A stretch of 8,774 nt of DNA from an uncultured Hyphomicrobiales bacterium (GTDB lineage Bacteria; Pseudomonadota; Alphaproteobacteria; Rhizobiales; Beijerinckiaceae): contig CAIVAX010000554.1 in the NCBI GenBank assembly GCA_903903935.1, forward strand, positions 1-8,774. Direction: 5' to 3'. Positions 6,255 through 8,774 of this stretch are shown piece after piece. The notes beneath the pieces are model-generated. The model was not told the origin of the DNA. It did not search any database and was given only the letters and a program-made list of their open reading frames with translations. The position numbers were made by a program, and so were the translations under genes. How positions within the stretch are numbered: the stretch's first letter is position 1; the number at the start of each line of letters is the position of its first letter.

Positions 6255-7832
6255 ATGTCGCCTCAAAATGAGCCGCGGAGATCCGACCTGTTCACAGCCT
6301 TCACTACAGCCCCACACGATCAAAGCTCACAGAGCTTTGATCCAAGGCGGGCTCTTATCTACCTTCTATTGATTGCCACTGTGTTGCGATTAGCCCTCGC
6401 CGCATCCCTGGGCCTTGGCATTGATGAGGCCTATACGGTGGCCACCAGCCGGATTGTGGATTGGTCCTATTTCGACCACCCCCCCCTTGCCTGGTGGCTC
6501 AGTGCGGCCAGCACAAAGCTGCTGGGATCGCAATCGGCGCTGACGGCCCGTCTGCCGTTCATTGTCTTGAGCGCCGTGACAAGCATTCTGGTCTATCTGC
6601 TCACATCCCGCCTGTTTGACGCAAAATCAGGGTTTTATGCCGCTCTCTTCTTCACCCTTGCCCCCGCTCTGGGCGTCACAGATGGCACTTTTGTACTCCC
6701 CGATGGGCCGCTACTGGTCGCTTTATTATCAGGCGCTCTGTGCCTCTTGCCGCTGCTTGAGCACAAAAAAGGCGCCTCAGGCCTGTTCTGGCTCGCCGGA
6801 GGCTGTTGCGCTGGACTAGCAATGCTATCGAAATATCACGGGATTTTTCTGATCTTAGGCGCTGGTCTGTTTGTGCTGACAAGCCCCAAACATCGCTTTT
6901 GGCTCGCCTCACCTTGGCCCTATCTGGGCGCCTGTCTGGCCCTTGTGATTTTTTCACCCGTCCTGATCTGGAATGCGTATCATGACTGGGCGTCTTTTCA
7001 ATTTCAGGGTGGGCGCGCTCTGACCTCGCACTTTCGTCCCTGGATGATGCTGGTGGCTGTGGGGGGACAGGCCTTGTTTCTCACCCCATGGATCTGGGGC
7101 CCTGTCATCGCGAGCGCAGTGACAGCGCTGCGCAAAGGACCTCAAGAGCCGCGCAGCTGGTTTCTGCTGTGCCTTGCTGCTGGACCCATCCTCACTTTCA
7201 CTCTGCTGCCCTTGATCAATGGCGCGCCCGGTCTCTTCCATTGGTCCATGCCGGGCTATCTGATGCTGCTGCCATTGCTGGGGCAGGCCATTGCGCGCCG
7301 GCTTGAGCACGCTCATCAAGCCACACACATCTGGCTGCGATGGAGCATGATCGCATCCCCCGCTTTGCTGGGCATAGTGATCGCACTGGCTCTTCTGCCT
7401 TGGCCGGGTCTGCCCTGGAGCAAACCGGGGCAGTCTGATGATCCGCTGATCGAAACCTTGGAATGGTCCAATCTGCGAGCGGCTTTGGGCAGTTCTGAAG
7501 ACATGAACAGCAAGATGCATTTTATTGCCGGTGAGCGCTGGCATGAGGCTGGCCGCATTGATTATGCGCTTGAAGGCGAGTGGCGCGTCACCTGCCTGTG
7601 CGAAGATGCGCGCGCGTACAGCGTGCAAGCCCCACTTAAAAACTTTAGCGGCCAGAGCGCTGTGCTGATCATTCCCCAAGCGCGCGCAGAGGGCGTGAAT
7701 GAGCGTTTCGGCCGCTCATTTGCAAGCCTCACTTTTTGGAAAAGCATCAGCGTTGATCATGCAGGCCGCCCGGCCTTTATGCTCAATCTCTATATTGGCG
7801 AGGGCTTCAAAAAATTGCAGCCTGATCGCTAA
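6255..7832 (+). CDS. Multi-pass GT39/ArnT-like membrane glycosyltransferase (PMT_2 type)
   Basis: The 525-residue protein resembles the protein-mannosyltransferase and ArnT superfamily, which moves a sugar from a polyprenyl-phosphate carrier to an acceptor on the periplasmic side. After a polar N-terminus (1-32) the first helix starts near residue 33. The first periplasmic loop carries the conserved acidic pair D57-E58 in IDEAY and FDHPPLAWW (73-81). Later come VLPDGPLL (147-154) and LSKYHGIFL (191-199), both typical of the family. Many further helices run to about residue 390, followed by a soluble domain of about 130 residues. Acceptor (protein, lipid A, hopanoid or other lipid) and sugar cannot be told. 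The divergent neighbour makes a polyprenyl-phosphate sugar and could supply its donor. The ATG at 6255 lacks a good Shine-Dalgarno site: AGAG at 6249-6252 is too close and a 17-bp repeat lies before it. Its stop overlaps the tail of the hydrolase gene by four bases. Confidence 0.88.
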   Translation: MSPQNEPRRSDLFTAFTTAPHDQSSQSFDPRRALIYLLLIATVLRLALAASLGLGIDEAYTVATSRIVDWSYFDHPPLAWWLSAASTKLLGSQSALTARLPFIVLSAVTSILVYLLTSRLFDAKSGFYAALFFTLAPALGVTDGTFVLPDGPLLVALLSGALCLLPLLEHKKGASGLFWLAGGCCAGLAMLSKYHGIFLILGAGLFVLTSPKHRFWLASPWPYLGACLALVIFSPVLIWNAYHDWASFQFQGGRALTSHFRPWMMLVAVGGQALFLTPWIWGPVIASAVTALRKGPQEPRSWFLLCLAAGPILTFTLLPLINGAPGLFHWSMPGYLMLLPLLGQAIARRLEHAHQATHIWLRWSMIASPALLGIVIALALLPWPGLPWSKPGQSDDPLIETLEWSNLRAALGSSEDMNSKMHFIAGERWHEAGRIDYALEGEWRVTCLCEDARAYSVQAPLKNFSGQSAVLIIPQARAEGVNERFGRSFASLTFWKSISVDHAGRPAFMLNLYIGEGFKKLQPDR

Positions 7833-8686
7833 GCTTTGAGAAACGGCACACATAGGCGCTCAATCGCCTCTGCCGCATCCCACGGCACCATATGTTTGCA
7901 ATTCTCCACAATATGCAGATCAAGCTGCGGCACCATTTCATGCAAATGGGTGGCGCGCTCAAAAGCATTGGCGCGATCATTCTTGCCAAAGATCAACAGC
8001 AGCGGCACTTGCACTTCGATCAGACGTTGCCAGAGCGGCGTGCCTTCCTTTTTGGGTGCTTCTGCCATTTGGCCGCGCGCCACAAAGGCAGCAAAGTTTT
8101 TGCCAATGCTTTGACTATGGCGCAAGGCGAGTTCTTCATCCGTGATCAGCTCATGATGATAAAGATTAGCCTCAAGCAATTTGCGGGTATCGGCCAAACT
8201 GGGCTCGGCCTGCGCCATGCGCCGCTCTAATCTTTGCTGCGCAACTGCTTCTATCCCTTCTTTCGCTGCCACAAGCGGCGGCAAGAGACTGCCCGTGCCC
8301 AGCACAATGATATGCGTGTAGCGTTCAGGATTTTGCAAAGCGAGCTGAACCGCCGGAGAGCCCGATTGAGAATGGGCAACCAGCGCCGCGCGCTCAAGCC
8401 CCAAGGCATCCATAAAGGCGGGAATAGAGCGCCGACGATAAGCGCCCGAGAGATCTTCCGGCACATCCGAGCCGCCAAAGCCCGGCTGATCAAAGGCTAT
8501 GGCGCGAAAGCCATGGCCTGCAAAAGCTTTCAGATTGCGCCGAAACACATCTGCCGATGAACCCAGCGAGCCGCCATGTAAAAAGAGAACAGCTGGCCCC
8601 TGCCCCATTTCGAGATAACGCAAGCGCAGGCCGTCCACAGTGACAAAGTGTTCTGTGATGGCACGATAATCTTCAGTCATAGTCAC
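7829..8686 (-). CDS. Alpha/beta-fold hydrolase, related to meta-cleavage C-C hydrolases
   Basis: The 285-residue protein is full length for a single-domain alpha/beta hydrolase and has no signal peptide, so it is probably cytoplasmic. The oxyanion-hole motif HGG lies at 37-39. The nucleophile elbow AHSQSG (104-109) places Ser106. GKNDRANA gives Asp237, and ENCKHMVPWD gives His265, so the triad is intact. The GKNDR and ENCxH motifs recall the MhpC/BphD/HsaD group, which splits ring-cleavage products of aromatics, but esterases and epoxide hydrolases look similar and no aromatic pathway genes are in view. The start is the GTG at 8686, because GGAG on the - strand (8696-8693) lies six bases before it; an ATG two codons later (8680) would be 12 bases away. 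It ends tail to tail with the GT39 gene: the shared CTAA gives TAA on + and TAG on -. No terminator fits between them. Confidence 0.88.
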   Translation of the reverse strand: MTMTEDYRAITEHFVTVDGLRLRYLEMGQGPAVLFLHGGSLGSSADVFRRNLKAFAGHGFRAIAFDQPGFGGSDVPEDLSGAYRRRSIPAFMDALGLERAALVAHSQSGSPAVQLALQNPERYTHIIVLGTGSLLPPLVAAKEGIEAVAQQRLERRMAQAEPSLADTRKLLEANLYHHELITDEELALRHSQSIGKNFAAFVARGQMAEAPKKEGTPLWQRLIEVQVPLLLIFGKNDRANAFERATHLHEMVPQLDLHIVENCKHMVPWDAAEAIERLCVPFLKA

Positions 8687-8692
8687 TACTCG

Positions 8693-8696
8693 CTCC
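8693..8696 (-). promoter_or_regulatory. Ribosome binding site favouring the GTG start of the hydrolase
   Basis: GGAG on the - strand lies six bases before the GTG at 8686 and 12 bases before the ATG at 8680. The spacing favours the GTG, though the difference is only two residues. Confidence 0.5.
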
Positions 8697-8738
8697 GCTT
8701 ATCTGATCAATGAAGTCCAGCTGATCCCCTCAGATGGT

Positions 8739-8774
8739 TCATTCATCCGTCACATCGATCCACACCGCACCAGG
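8739..8774 (-). CDS. Possible last codons of a further - strand gene (partial)
   Basis: Entering from the right edge on the - strand, one frame reads PGAVWIDVTDE and then TGA (8741-8739). The other two - strand frames meet stops sooner. The peptide is protein-like and the gap of 52 bases to the hydrolase GTG would suit an operon. Eleven codons are far too few to name the product, and an open stretch this short can be chance. Confidence 0.35.
   Translation of the reverse strand, partial: PGAVWIDVTDE

Noticed and set aside
6172..6372. Small + strand frame reading through the tandem repeat
   Set aside because: It starts at a TTG within the repeat, codes for a monotonous Leu/Pro/Cys/Arg peptide and then overlaps the GT39 start out of frame.
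6954..7679. 241-codon open frame on the - strand inside the GT39 gene
   Set aside because: It is long, but the + strand frame is a clear membrane glycosyltransferase throughout. The antisense product is rich in Gln, Arg and His with no known motif.

Overview
The window looks like ordinary chromosomal DNA of an alphaproteobacterium, probably of the order Hyphomicrobiales. This rests on protein character, not on any marker gene. A MarR / OmpR-type regulator / histidine kinase trio, a DUF1499 membrane protein, a three-haem cytochrome c and a GT2-GtrA protein paired with a GT39-family membrane glycosyltransferase are all typical of that class. Base composition is moderately GC-rich and looks even throughout. 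I see no insertion sequence, integrase, tRNA, rRNA or CRISPR array.

Region 1 (1-3338, + strand) is a compact, probably co-transcribed cluster. It holds the C-terminal part of a MarR-family regulator, an OmpR-family response regulator that overlaps it by 4 bases, a sensor histidine kinase 22 bases further on, and a three-helix DUF1499 membrane protein. The MarR plus response regulator order resembles petP-petR of Rhodobacter, which is required for cytochrome bc1-dependent growth. This similarity is my recollection of the family, not a computed match. The kinase is probably the partner of the regulator and has an Ile where the H-box normally has Pro.

Region 2 (3339-4876, + strand) is a 184-base intergenic stretch rich in small dyads, followed by a single gene for an exported three-haem c-type cytochrome and a strong hairpin terminator. 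The cytochrome belongs to the electron-acceptor subunit family of alcohol, gluconate and aldehyde dehydrogenases, but no dehydrogenase gene adjoins it.

Region 3 (4922-7832) holds two divergent glycosylation genes. On the - strand is a polyprenyl-phosphate sugar synthase with a GtrA-type membrane domain. On the + strand is a multi-pass GT39-family glycosyltransferase that would use a polyprenyl-phosphate sugar. Together they could form a complete module for adding a sugar to a periplasmic acceptor. The 232-base divergent spacer contains a candidate promoter and a 17-bp tandem repeat that runs to within 11 bases of the GT39 start codon.

Region 4 (7829-8774, - strand) holds an alpha/beta hydrolase with an intact catalytic triad, whose stop codon overlaps that of the GT39 gene tail to tail. 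At the window edge are the likely last codons of a further - strand gene.

Nothing in the window amounts to a clearly new biological system. The points most worth a second look are the tandem repeat at the GT39 start, the kinase H-box variant, the orphan cytochrome with its FNR/FixK-like upstream site, and the divergent glycosylation pair.
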